Source of the DNA: Saprospiraceae bacterium UBA6168
Lineage (GTDB): Bacteria > Bacteroidota > Bacteroidia > Chitinophagales > Saprospiraceae
Direction of reading: 5' to 3'
Assembly (NCBI GenBank): GCA_002435785.1
Contig: DIUC01000100.1
Location: forward strand, 1 to 44,019
Length of the DNA: 44,019 nucleotides
Shown here: positions 31,635-40,496 of the stretch, piece after piece
Layout of the letters: the number at the start of each line of letters is the position of its first letter
Numbering within the stretch: position 1 is the stretch's first letter
Made by a program: the position numbers and the translations under genes
The notes under the pieces: model-generated
Database searches by the model: none
The model's input: only the letters and a program-made list of their open reading frames with translations
What the model was told of the DNA's origin: nothing

Positions 31635-34600
31635 ATGAAAAAGATTATACCTACCCTCATCTTGGCCTCCGTGGCCCTATGCCTTTATTCCCAAACCAAG
31701 CAGAACCCCTGGCTTGATGCCCCCGAAAGCAGCTTCGCAAAAAAGAATGCCGAGCGCCGCATCGTGCCAGCCAAGTACCGCACCCTCGCCCTTGACTTGG
31801 GTTTGCTGAAGGCCAGTTTGGGCGATGCGCCACTGCGGTTTTCGCCAGCGGCGGAGGACTCGCAGGTGAAGCTGTCCATCCCCATGCCCGACGGCTCCAT
31901 GCAGGATTTCCGGGTGGTGGAAGCACCCGTCATGCACCCCGACCTGGCGGCCCGCTACCCCTACATCCGCTCCTATGCTGGCTGGAGCAATGCCGACCGT
32001 ACGGCATACCTGCGCTTCGGCTACACCCAGAAGGGCTTCCACGGAATGATATTTTCCGCCAACCACAGCACGGTCTATATTGACGCTTTTGCCGAAGGCG
32101 ACGACCTACACTATATCAGCTATTATAAAAAGGACTACCCAAACCCGCACCAGTTCGAGTGCCTGGTGGATACCCCGGCTGCGATGGCACCAGCCGCTAC
32201 TTCGCCACAGTCGTTGATGCCCGGCGATTGTTTGCACCGCAACTACGCCCTCGCACTCGCCTGCACGGGCGAGTATGCTACTTTTCATGGGGGAACCAAG
32301 CCCCTCGTCATGGCAGCGTTCAACGTGGCCATGACCCGAATCAACGGCATATACGAACGGGAGTTTGCCGTGACCATGACGATGGTGCCCAATACCGACC
32401 TGCTCATTTTTCTCAATGCCAATTCCGACCCCTACACCAACAATGATGGCGGGACGATGCTCAACCAGAACCAAACCACCTGCAACAACATCATCGGCAA
32501 CGCCAACTACGACATCGGGCACGTGTTCAGTACGGGCGGCGGCGGGGTGGCGCAACTCAATGCCGTTTGCAACAACAGCGGCAAGGCGAGGGGCGTCACC
32601 GGGTTGGGCAGCCCCATTGGCGACCCATTCTATGTGGATTATGTGGCGCACGAAATGGGCCACCAGTTCGGCGGCAACCACACCCAGAACAACTCCTGCA
32701 ACCGCAACGGCGCCACCGCCATGGAACCCGGCAGCGCCAGCACCATCATGGGCTATGCGGGCATCTGCTCCCCCAATGTCCAGAACAACAGCGACGATTA
32801 TTTCCACGCCATCAGCCTCAGCGAAATACACAACCACCTACTCGGCGGCGGCAACTCCTGCGCCACCACCACGCCTTCCGGCAACAGTGCCCCCATCGTG
32901 ACCGTGGCCGCCACCTCCTACAACCTCCCCATTTCCACCCCATTCGTGCTCACGGCACAGGCACAGGACGCCAACCCCGCCGACGTGCTGACCTACTGCT
33001 GGGAGCAAATGAACAACCAAGTGGCCACCATGCCGCCGGTCTCCACCAACACAGGTGGCCCGGCCTTCCGCTCGCTCAACCCGACCACCTCGCCGAGGCG
33101 ATACTTCCCCAACCTGCCCGCCATACTCGCTGGCACGACGCCTACTTGGGAGGTGCTGCCCTCCGTGGCCCGCTCGATGGCGTTCCGATGCACCGTGCGG
33201 GACAACCACCCCGGCGCAGGCTGCTCGCATGAGGCAAACGTAACGCTCAACTTCACCGCAGCCGCCGGGCCGTTCGTGGTCACCAACCCCAATACCGCTG
33301 CAGTGGTATGGACCGGGGGCAGCACCGCCACTGTTACCTGGAACGTGGCAAACACCACCGCCCCACCAGTTTCGGCCAGTCAGGTCGAAGTCCTGCTTTC
33401 CGCCGACGGCGGCCTTACCTACCCCTACACGCTGCTGGCCGCCACCAACAACGACGGCACTGAAACCGTGCTGGTGCCGAACATCTCCACCACGCTGGCA
33501 AGGGTGATGGTAAAAGCGCTGGGCAATGTTTTCTTCGATATTTCCAACCAAAATTTCAAAATTGAAATAGCGACGGTGCCGAGCTTTATCCTCCAGGCCA
33601 CGCCAAGCTCCGCACCCGCATGCCAGAGCAGCTCTGCTGCCTACACTTTCAACATGCTCCAATTAGCAGGTTTCAACACGCCCGTGAACTTCACGGCGAG
33701 CGGCATTCCTGCTGGCGCAACGGCTACCTTCACGCCCAACGACGTGCCACCTCCCAACAATGTTGGCCTCACCATCAGCGACCTCGGCAGTGCTGCACCG
33801 GGCATTTACAGCATCACCGTGACGGCTACTGGCGGCTCGGTCACAAAAACGGCTAACCTGGAACTCGTCGTACTCGACCAAGTGAATGGCAGCGTCTTCC
33901 TCAACAGCCCCGCCACGGGGGCGGAGGTCACGAGCTTCCAGCCCATGTTGACTTGGGCTGCCACGCCCAACGCTTCCGAGTACCTCGTGGAAGTGTCGGA
34001 GTCGCCGACGTTCAATCCATTGTTTGCCACCGGCACGGCGGCTACCAACAGCTTCCAAGTTCCCACTTCTTGCGAACCATTGGGCGTCTATTACTGGCGG
34101 GTAAGTGCACAAAACCCTTGCAGCCAAACGTCCTTTTCGCAGCCCAATGCCTTCCACCTCGGTGGCATCGGCTGCCAAACCTTCAATGCCACCGGCCTTC
34201 CGCTGACCATCCCCCTCGTGACCACCAGCGTGACCAAGACCCTCAACGTGCCGGCCAACCTTTCCATCAGCTCGGTGCAGACGAGCATGAACATCGCCCA
34301 TACCTACGTCGGCGACTTGGGCGTCGAACTGACCTCGCCGCAAGGGACTACCCGCAAAATCTTCGACCGACCGGGCGTGCCAGCCACGACCTTTGGCTGT
34401 GAAAACGACAACATCACGGCCAATTTTGCCGACTACTATCCCAACTCTGCCACGGTTTTCGAGAATACCTGCAACGGCGGTACCCCAACTATTAGTGGCA
34501 ACTTCCAGCCAATGGAACCCTTCGCCGGGTTCACAGGGGAAAGCTCGCAGGGCAATTGGTCGCTGAAAATCACCGACAGCTACGACGACGACGGCGGAGG

Positions 34601-37448
34601 CCTACTCAACTGGTCGCTCGACATCTGCGGCCTCGTACCCTCGCCGGCGGCGGTTTTGTTGAAAAATGACGTGCTCACCGTACCACAGGGACAAAGCGCC
34701 GACATTACAGAAAACTACTTGCAAGGCCAAAGCACTGGCCCCGAAGGCATGATTTATACTTTATTATCACTACCGACCAACGGCACCTTGCTCCTCACGG
34801 GAGGACAATTTCAAGTAGGCGGTTTTTTCAATCAGGCCGAAATTGATGCAGGATTTGTGACTTATCAACATGACGGAAGCATGACTACCTCTGACCAATT
34901 TGTTTTTGACTGCATGGATGGGAATGGCAGTTGGCTTCATGCGCAGGTTTTTCAAATCAACATAATTCTGAACACATTGGCGGCTTCCGCCAGCATTACC
35001 CAGCCCATCAGTTGTGCTGGCGCAAACGACGGGGAAATCACCGTCATGGCCAGCGGCGGCAATGACCCCTTGGCATACAGCCTGAACGGCGGGGCGTACC
35101 AACCGGACAATGTTTTCAGTGGCCTCGCCCCAGGCAGCTACGCCGTGGAGGTGAAGGATGCCGATGGCTTCACCATCACGACCGCCAGCCTGACCATTAG
35201 CGGGCCGACTGCCATTTCTGCTTCCGCAAACGTCAACAACGACCAAATCACCGTCATCGCCAGCGGCGGCACGGGCAGCTTGCAGTACAGCATCGGCGGG
35301 ATATTCCTGTCCGGCAATGTTTTCAGCGGATTGCCCAATGGCACTTATACCATCACCGTACAGGATGCCAACGGCTGCACCGCCACCACCACGACCACCG
35401 TTGCCGTGAACACGGTCATCGCCAGTGCCGCCATCACGCAGCCCATCAGTTGTTTCGGGGAAAACGATGGCGAAATCACCGTGACGGCCAGTGGCGGCAA
35501 TTCACCATATACTTACAGCCTGAACGGTGGCGCATTTCAAAGCACCAATACCTTCGCCAACCTTGCCCCCGGCAGCTACGCCGTGGAGGTGATGGACGCC
35601 GACGGGTTTACCCAAACCACCACAGCCCTGACCATCGGCAACCCTGTGCAATTGGATGGCTCGGCCTCCGCCAATGATTATACTGTTACTGTATTAGCCA
35701 CGGGTGGCACGGGCAGCATACAGTACAGCCTCGATGGCGGTGCGTTCCAGCCGGGCAATATTTTCACGCCCATTGCCAGCGGCAACCATACCGTCTTCGT
35801 GAGGGATGAAAACGGTTGCCTAACGGCCTTCACGGTGGCAGTCACGGTGCCGGCGCTTGGTGTGGCGGGAATTGTTTCACAAACCATCAACTGCAACGGC
35901 GGGACGGATGGCCAAATAACGGCGACTGGCACGGGCGGCGTCCCCGACTATCAGTTCAGCCTGAACGGCGGGGCATATCAGGACAGCGGCACCTTCACCA
36001 ACCTTCCCGCAGGGAACTACGCCATTACCATAAGGGACAGCGGCGGCTTCACAATCTCTTCGGCTGCCATTACATTGACAGAACCGCCCGTACTTATGGT
36101 TACCGCCAGCGCAACTGGCACAACAGTAACGGTCGTGGCCAATGGCGGCACACCGCCCTATCAGTACCAATTGGACAATGGCGCAGCGCAGTCCTCCAAT
36201 GTTTTCAACAATGTGGCCGTAGGCACGCACCCGGTAACGGTGGTAGATGTGCATGGCTGCGAGCAGTCAATGAGCGTTTTGGTCAGCGGCCTCCCACCCA
36301 ACATCTTCGCATCGCTGGCGCAACCAGTGACCTGCCACGGCGATTCGGACGCAGTCATCTCCGTGAATGCCAGCGGCGGAATGGCACCCTATTCTTACAG
36401 CCTCAACGGCGGGGCGTTCCAGCCCGGCAACACCTTCGCCGGGCTTCCGGCGGGCACGTACGCCGTGACGGTGATGGGCGCAGACGGTGGCATGACCACG
36501 GCCCCCAACATCATCGTGCCTGACCCACCCGTTTTGGGCGTCTCGGCCACCGCATTTGGCCTCACCATCACCGCCAGCGGCAGCGGCGGCAGCCCGGGCT
36601 ACGAGTACAGTCTTGACGGGGTGAGCTTCAGCAGTGGCAATATTTTGGAGGTGAACGCCAACGGCAGCTACACCATCACCATCATGGACGGGCATGGCTG
36701 CACGGCTACGACTACTGTGGCGGTGAACGCCGTGGTGGGAATCTCCATCAACATAACCAACGTGAGTTGCTTCGGAAGCTCGGACGGCGAAATCACCATC
36801 ACTGGCGTGACGGGCGGAACTGCCCCCTACACCTATTCGCTCAACGGCAGTGCTTTTTCTTCGCAAACGACCTACACGAACCTGAGCCCGGGCAGTTACA
36901 CCATTATAGCAAAGGACGCAACGGGTTATGAGTTTGAAATATCGGCCACGGTTTTGGAGCCTTCGGAATGGGACATCAGCTTCCAATTAGTGCTGAACAA
37001 CCTGACCATCATCGCAAGCGGCGGCACAGGTCAGCTGATGTATTCGATTGACGGCGGCGCAACCTTCCAGTCCAGCAACGTCTTCAACGACCTGCCCTTC
37101 GGCACCTATCAAGTGGTGGTGATGGACGAAAACGGCTGCACCTCCACTGAGCAGATCGTCGTGAGCATGAGCGCCACGGGCGAGCAGGTGGGCAACCTCC
37201 TGTTCGAGGTGCTGCCAAATCCGAGCGACGGACTTTTCACCTTGAAAATGGACTTGCCTACTTTCACCAGCCTTGATTTGACGGTGTTCGACGTGGTGGG
37301 CAGGCAGGTTTTCGCTTCGCAAATGGAGGGGGCAGGTGTTGTGCAGCAGCCGCTTGATTTGCGGGCGCTTGCCAGTGGCACTTACCTGCTGCGGGTGAGC
37401 AATGGGAAGCAGTGGGGCGTGAAGAAACTTGTGGTATTGGGTCAGTAA
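31635..37448 (+). CDS. Giant secreted metalloprotease with P-domain, SprB-type repeats and T9SS sorting domain
   Basis: This 1937-residue protein begins with a signal peptide (MKKIIPTLILASVALCLYSQ) and a pro-region. The protease domain (about 195-415) has the reprolysin/M12B-type zinc site HEMGHQFGGNH (H339, E340, H343, H349) and a downstream MEPGSASTIMGYAG with the Met-turn. Beta-sandwich domains follow; a proprotein-convertase P-domain lies at about 870-1005 (TYVGDLGVELTSPQGT), then a cadherin/CSPG-like segment (to about 1110). From about 1115 to 1850 come ten SprB-like repeats in five pairs. In each pair the first member has a Cys (ITQPISCAGANDGEITV, ITQPISCFGENDGEITV, VSQTINCNGGTDGQITA, LAQPVTCHGDSDAVISV, ITNVSCFGSSDGEITI) and the second lacks it. 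The end (FEVLPNPSDGLFTLKM to GVKKLVVLGQ) is a T9SS type A sorting domain. Exported to the surface or medium; likely degrades external protein. Confidence 0.92.
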   Translation: MKKIIPTLILASVALCLYSQTKQNPWLDAPESSFAKKNAERRIVPAKYRTLALDLGLLKASLGDAPLRFSPAAEDSQVKLSIPMPDGSMQDFRVVEAPVMHPDLAARYPYIRSYAGWSNADRTAYLRFGYTQKGFHGMIFSANHSTVYIDAFAEGDDLHYISYYKKDYPNPHQFECLVDTPAAMAPAATSPQSLMPGDCLHRNYALALACTGEYATFHGGTKPLVMAAFNVAMTRINGIYEREFAVTMTMVPNTDLLIFLNANSDPYTNNDGGTMLNQNQTTCNNIIGNANYDIGHVFSTGGGGVAQLNAVCNNSGKARGVTGLGSPIGDPFYVDYVAHEMGHQFGGNHTQNNSCNRNGATAMEPGSASTIMGYAGICSPNVQNNSDDYFHAISLSEIHNHLLGGGNSCATTTPSGNSAPIVTVAATSYNLPISTPFVLTAQAQDANPADVLTYCWEQMNNQVATMPPVSTNTGGPAFRSLNPTTSPRRYFPNLPAILAGTTPTWEVLPSVARSMAFRCTVRDNHPGAGCSHEANVTLNFTAAAGPFVVTNPNTAAVVWTGGSTATVTWNVANTTAPPVSASQVEVLLSADGGLTYPYTLLAATNNDGTETVLVPNISTTLARVMVKALGNVFFDISNQNFKIEIATVPSFILQATPSSAPACQSSSAAYTFNMLQLAGFNTPVNFTASGIPAGATATFTPNDVPPPNNVGLTISDLGSAAPGIYSITVTATGGSVTKTANLELVVLDQVNGSVFLNSPATGAEVTSFQPMLTWAATPNASEYLVEVSESPTFNPLFATGTAATNSFQVPTSCEPLGVYYWRVSAQNPCSQTSFSQPNAFHLGGIGCQTFNATGLPLTIPLVTTSVTKTLNVPANLSISSVQTSMNIAHTYVGDLGVELTSPQGTTRKIFDRPGVPATTFGCENDNITANFADYYPNSATVFENTCNGGTPTISGNFQPMEPFAGFTGESSQGNWSLKITDSYDDDGGGLLNWSLDICGLVPSPAAVLLKNDVLTVPQGQSADITENYLQGQSTGPEGMIYTLLSLPTNGTLLLTGGQFQVGGFFNQAEIDAGFVTYQHDGSMTTSDQFVFDCMDGNGSWLHAQVFQINIILNTLAASASITQPISCAGANDGEITVMASGGNDPLAYSLNGGAYQPDNVFSGLAPGSYAVEVKDADGFTITTASLTISGPTAISASANVNNDQITVIASGGTGSLQYSIGGIFLSGNVFSGLPNGTYTITVQDANGCTATTTTTVAVNTVIASAAITQPISCFGENDGEITVTASGGNSPYTYSLNGGAFQSTNTFANLAPGSYAVEVMDADGFTQTTTALTIGNPVQLDGSASANDYTVTVLATGGTGSIQYSLDGGAFQPGNIFTPIASGNHTVFVRDENGCLTAFTVAVTVPALGVAGIVSQTINCNGGTDGQITATGTGGVPDYQFSLNGGAYQDSGTFTNLPAGNYAITIRDSGGFTISSAAITLTEPPVLMVTASATGTTVTVVANGGTPPYQYQLDNGAAQSSNVFNNVAVGTHPVTVVDVHGCEQSMSVLVSGLPPNIFASLAQPVTCHGDSDAVISVNASGGMAPYSYSLNGGAFQPGNTFAGLPAGTYAVTVMGADGGMTTAPNIIVPDPPVLGVSATAFGLTITASGSGGSPGYEYSLDGVSFSSGNILEVNANGSYTITIMDGHGCTATTTVAVNAVVGISINITNVSCFGSSDGEITITGVTGGTAPYTYSLNGSAFSSQTTYTNLSPGSYTIIAKDATGYEFEISATVLEPSEWDISFQLVLNNLTIIASGGTGQLMYSIDGGATFQSSNVFNDLPFGTYQVVVMDENGCTSTEQIVVSMSATGEQVGNLLFEVLPNPSDGLFTLKMDLPTFTSLDLTVFDVVGRQVFASQMEGAGVVQQPLDLRALASGTYLLRVSNGKQWGVKKLVVLGQ

Positions 37449-37466
37449 AGTGCTGGTCGTTCCATC

Positions 37467-37499
37467 AATGCGGGGGAGGCTGAGTGCCTCTCCCGCATT
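37467..37499. terminator. Strong hairpin after the metalloprotease gene
   Basis: AATGCGGGGGAGGC (37467-37480) pairs with GCCTCTCCCGCATT (37486-37499) around a 5-nt loop, at 13 of 14 positions. It is 18 bp past the stop. A clear T-run is lacking (GCTATTTCC follows), so termination is likely but not certain. Confidence 0.7.
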
Positions 37500-37554
37500 G
37501 CTATTTCCCTACTGGTCAAAAAGTCCAGATTGAAGTTGGTTCCTATCGCCTAAA

Positions 37555-37777
37555 AATTGCCCGAAAGTTGACTTCCACTGCCCAATAGTTCATTTTCACT
37601 GCCCAATTGTTGATTTCCACTGCCCATTTTGCAATTTATTGTGTCCAATAGTTCATTTCCAATGCTCAAGAAATGAACTATTGGGCACAAAAAATGAAGT
37701 TTTAAACACAAAAAATGGTTTGTTGGGCAGTGGAAATCAACTATCGGGCAGTGGAAATCAACAATTGGGCAGTGAAA
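37555..37777. repeat. Symmetric fold-back of two 21-bp-unit arrays (5 + 13 nt + 5)
   Basis: The left array has five 21-bp units starting at 37555, 37576, 37597, 37618 and 37639 (core CACTGCCCAATAGTTCAT). A 13-nt centre occupies 37660-37672. The right array has five 21-bp units starting at 37673, 37694, 37715, 37736 and 37757 (core ATCAACTATTGGGCAGTG), the reverse complement of the left family. The innermost stem pairs at 17 of 18 positions plus three more around a 10-nt loop. Two outer unit pairs match at 19/21 and 15/21; the remaining two pairs are poor. Confidence 0.92.
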
Positions 37778-37883
37778 AAGGGGTTTTTGAAACAGGGTGT
37801 TGCGTTTTTATGAAAAAAAGGCAATTTTTAAAGAATGGGAGGAAAAATAGCTGTCGGTGGATGCAATTATTTGTTTACTGCCC

Positions 37884-38258
37884 TCACCACACGTTCTCCA
37901 AATCCTTTCCTTCGTAAACATGGTTGCGCTCCGTCCAGTAGCTGCCCGTTTTTTTCTTCAGTTGCAGGCTGTCTTTTTTCTTAAACACCCTCGCCAACAG
38001 GGCCACGGGAAACAGGAATACGAAGAATATCAGCGTCAACATCACCTTCGACATTACCCAGCCCATGACTTCGGCCAACTTGTACCAGGCCCAGTCCACC
38101 CATTTCGCCAATGACGGGATGAATGCCCCGACCACGCCCAAGCCGATCGCCGCATAAACCAGCGGCTTCGCCGGATGCAGCAGGTAGATGACCAACAGGC
38201 CCGTGGCAATGACGAGGCAGGTTTCCACCGCCCGCCCTTTTTTGATAGGTTCCGTCAT
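37884..38258 (-). CDS. SxtJ-family small membrane protein
   Basis: From ATG 38256-38258 the product has 124 residues with three or four hydrophobic helices (CLVIATGLLVIYLL, PLVYAAIGLGVVGAFIPSLA, VMSKVMLTLIFFVFLFPVAL), followed by a basic stretch and the ending YWTERNHVYEGKDLENVW. The length, helix order and final motif fit the SxtJ family found next to carbamoyltransferases and DUF5989 proteins. It starts 2 bp after the DUF5989 stop and is the last gene of the operon. Role unknown; probably assists transfer or modification of carbamoylated envelope glycans in the inner membrane. Confidence 0.8.
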   Translation of the reverse strand: MTEPIKKGRAVETCLVIATGLLVIYLLHPAKPLVYAAIGLGVVGAFIPSLAKWVDWAWYKLAEVMGWVMSKVMLTLIFFVFLFPVALLARVFKKKDSLQLKKKTGSYWTERNHVYEGKDLENVW

Positions 38259-38260
38259 GG

Positions 38261-38410
38261 CTAAAACAAGGTGTAGATGAACGGCGCCACTGCACTTCCG
38301 CCGCCAAAAATCAGCAACACGCCAAGCAGCAACAAAACGAAAATGATGGGGAGGAGCCAGAATTTTTTGCGCTCCCGCATGAAGTTCCACAAGTCTTTCA
38401 AGAAATCCAT
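38261..38410 (-). CDS. DUF5989-type 49-residue membrane protein
   Basis: A short gene: ATG at 38408-38410, TAG at 38261-38263. The product begins MDFLKDLWNFMRERKKFWLL and has one long hydrophobic helix (PIIFVLLLLGVLLIFGGG), ending SAVAPFIYTLF. This is the typical pattern of DUF5989 proteins located between a carbamoyltransferase and an SxtJ gene. The stop is separated by 2 bp from the SxtJ ATG, indicating translational coupling. Its function is not known. Confidence 0.85.
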   Translation of the reverse strand: MDFLKDLWNFMRERKKFWLLPIIFVLLLLGVLLIFGGGSAVAPFIYTLF

Positions 38411-38417
38411 TTTCTTT

Positions 38418-38541
38418 TAGGTTTAGGAGGGTTTAGGAGGGTTTAGAGGGTTTAGGAGAGTTTAGGAGGTTTAGATTGAGGCCATACTAAACCTCCTAAA
38501 CCCTCCTAAACCCTCTAAACCTCCTTAAACCTCCTAAACCC
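38418..38541. repeat. Fold-back array of 9-10 bp units between carbamoyltransferase and DUF5989 genes
   Basis: The left half (38418-38475) repeats TTTAGGAGGG with 9-10 bp spacing. After a 12-nt centre, the right half (38488-38541) repeats the reverse complement CCTCCTAAAC. It fills nearly the whole 136-bp gap in the operon. In the mRNA it gives a GGAGG-rich arm followed by a CCTCC-rich arm just before the DUF5989 start. Confidence 0.92.
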
Positions 38542-38546
38542 GCATT

Positions 38547-40409
38547 TTAATCCAAAACAAATTCCTCCTGCCAGTTGTCCGTCTTCGTCCATTCGGGCTG
38601 TTCGGTCTTGGCAAAGAGGTAGTCGCCCACCGCCAAATAGTCCATCTCGGTGCGCATGAAGCAGCGGTAGGCATCGTCGGGCGTGCAGACGATGGGTTCG
38701 CCCCGCACGTTGAAGCTCGTGTTCACGATGACCGGGCAACCCGTCCGTTCCTTGAATTTTTCGATGAGCAAATGGTAGCGGGGGTTCGTTTCATGATGCA
38801 CCGTTTGCACCCGTGCCGAGAAGTCAACGTGGGTGATGGCTTGCAGGTCAGAGCGTTTCACGTAAAGGCGCTCCATCATCGGCAGGTCGAGGTAGTTGGC
38901 GGGCACTTGGGCCTTTTTGCCTTCGGCAATGTCCGCTACCAGCAGCATGTATGGAGAGGGGGCATCGAGGTTAAAAAACTGCCCAGCATCCTCGGCCAGC
39001 ACCGACGGCGCAAATGGCCGGAAACTCTCCCGGTACTTGATTTTCAGGTTTAATTTTCGCTGCATATCCTCGTTGCGGGCATCGCCGATGATGCTGCGGG
39101 CACCCAGCGCTCGTGGCCCGAACTCCATGCGCCCCTGCACCCAACCGATGACGTTGCCTTCGGCAATGAGCGCCGCCACCCGGTCGGCCATTTTTCCAAA
39201 ATCGTCGAACTTCGTGAAACGGGCCTTGTACTTGCGGGCCACCTGCTCCACCTCCAAGCCCGAAAACTCAGGGCCGAGGTACGTCCCTTTCATGTCGTCG
39301 AGGTGGGTGTTTGCTTTGCGTTCCTGCTTGAAGTACAGGTGGTGCGCCGCCAGCGCAGCACCCAATGCCCCGCCCGCATCGCCCGCAGCGGGCTGTATGA
39401 AGATTTTTTCAAAAACATTGCTCCGCAACAATTTGCCATTGGCCACGCAGTTGAGCGCCACGCCGCCAGCCATGCAGAGGTGCTTGGCACCGGTGAGCCG
39501 CTTGGCTTCCTGCGCCATGAGTATCACCACTTCCTCGGTCACTTGCTGAATGGCCAAGGCCAAGTCGCAGTGCTGCTGCTCCATCGGCTGCTCCGGTGTG
39601 CGGCGGGGGAAGCCGAACAGTTTCGCCCAAGCATCGTCACGCACCATGCGCAGACCAGTTGCGTAGCTAAAAAAACGCTGGTCCAGCCAGATGGAGCCAT
39701 CGGGGCGGATGTCCACCAGCTCGGTTTCGATGGTCTTTTTGAAACGGGCGACCTCCGGGGCGTTCGGCCTACCATAGGGTGCCAGCCCCATCAGCTTATA
39801 CTCACCGGAGTTGACCCGAAAGCCAAGGAAATAGGTGAAGGCCGAATACAGCAGCCCCAGCGAGTGCGGAAAATGTAGCTCCCGCTTGATTTCGATGCCC
39901 GCCCCTTTGCCGTAGCAGATGCTGGCCGTGGCCCATTCGCCCACCCCGTCAATGGTCAGGATGGCCGCCTCCTCGAAACCGCTGGGGTAAAAAGCACTCG
40001 CCGCATGGCTCAGGTGGTGCTCCGGGAACAGTAGTTTCAGCTTGCGCTTGTCGTAGTCGCCCACCTTGGCCAGTTCTTCCCGGATGATTTTTTTCAGGAA
40101 CATTTTCTCCTTCAGCCAAACGGGAATGGCCTTGATGAACGAGGCCAGCCCTTGCGGCGCAAAGCCGTAGTAGGTCTCCAACAGCCGCTCGAATTTGAGC
40201 AGCGGCTTGTCGTAGAAAACGACGGCGTCCAGCTCATCTATCGAAAAACCAGCTTGTTCGAGACAGAAGCGGGCGGCATTGGTGGGGAAGTCGGGGTCGT
40301 GCTTTTTGCGGGTAAAACGTTCCTCCTGCGCAGCGGCAATCACCTCGCCATTGTGGAGGACAGCGGCGGCGGAGTCGTGGTAGAAGGCTGAAATGCCGAG
40401 AATTTTCAT
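38547..40409 (-). CDS. Carbamoyltransferase (TobZ/NodU family)
   Basis: From ATG 40407-40409 the protein has 620 residues. The N-terminal Kae1-like domain has ISAFYHDSAAAVL near the start, and HHLSH (131-135) with D154 in LTIDGVGEWA, matching the iron-binding residues of TobZ. Further pieces are LCMAGGVALNCVANGK and, towards the C-terminal domain, GRMEFGPRALGARSI and PFAPSVLAEDAGQFF. The family makes carbamoyl-AMP from carbamoyl phosphate and transfers the carbamoyl group to a hydroxyl of a sugar or other product. In this operon the acceptor is probably a deoxysugar of a surface polysaccharide. An upstream in-frame start would add 20 residues unlike the family. Confidence 0.93.
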   Translation of the reverse strand: MKILGISAFYHDSAAAVLHNGEVIAAAQEERFTRKKHDPDFPTNAARFCLEQAGFSIDELDAVVFYDKPLLKFERLLETYYGFAPQGLASFIKAIPVWLKEKMFLKKIIREELAKVGDYDKRKLKLLFPEHHLSHAASAFYPSGFEEAAILTIDGVGEWATASICYGKGAGIEIKRELHFPHSLGLLYSAFTYFLGFRVNSGEYKLMGLAPYGRPNAPEVARFKKTIETELVDIRPDGSIWLDQRFFSYATGLRMVRDDAWAKLFGFPRRTPEQPMEQQHCDLALAIQQVTEEVVILMAQEAKRLTGAKHLCMAGGVALNCVANGKLLRSNVFEKIFIQPAAGDAGGALGAALAAHHLYFKQERKANTHLDDMKGTYLGPEFSGLEVEQVARKYKARFTKFDDFGKMADRVAALIAEGNVIGWVQGRMEFGPRALGARSIIGDARNEDMQRKLNLKIKYRESFRPFAPSVLAEDAGQFFNLDAPSPYMLLVADIAEGKKAQVPANYLDLPMMERLYVKRSDLQAITHVDFSARVQTVHHETNPRYHLLIEKFKERTGCPVIVNTSFNVRGEPIVCTPDDAYRCFMRTEMDYLAVGDYLFAKTEQPEWTKTDNWQEEFVLD

Positions 40410-40496
40410 GTGTTTGGCTTCCAATTGTTGAAATTGGAAATTTGGAAATCGAAGATTCACGCTAGTCAATTGGCCGTGACGCTCAATTTCTCAATT

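Larger units (their letters stand above)
37449..37883. other. Convergent intergenic region with terminator and fold-back array
   Basis: Two genes end facing each other. The 435 bp hold a strong hairpin (37467-37499) and a symmetric 21-bp-unit fold-back (37555-37777). A plus-strand open frame from 37639 reads through the right half of the array with 7-residue periodicity (NELLGTK, NEVLNTK, NGLLGSG, NQLSGSG) and I do not call it a gene. Confidence 0.7.

Noticed and set aside
32106..32837. Long minus-strand frame opposite the metalloprotease
   Set aside because: High-GC codon use of the real gene leaves the antisense strand open; the composition (Val/Ala/His-rich) is that of a shadow frame.
37639..37917. 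Plus-strand 92-residue frame with repeats such as NGLLGSG and NQLSGSG
   Set aside because: It runs through the right half of the 21-bp array and into the convergent SxtJ gene; the periodic peptide is explained by the DNA repeat.
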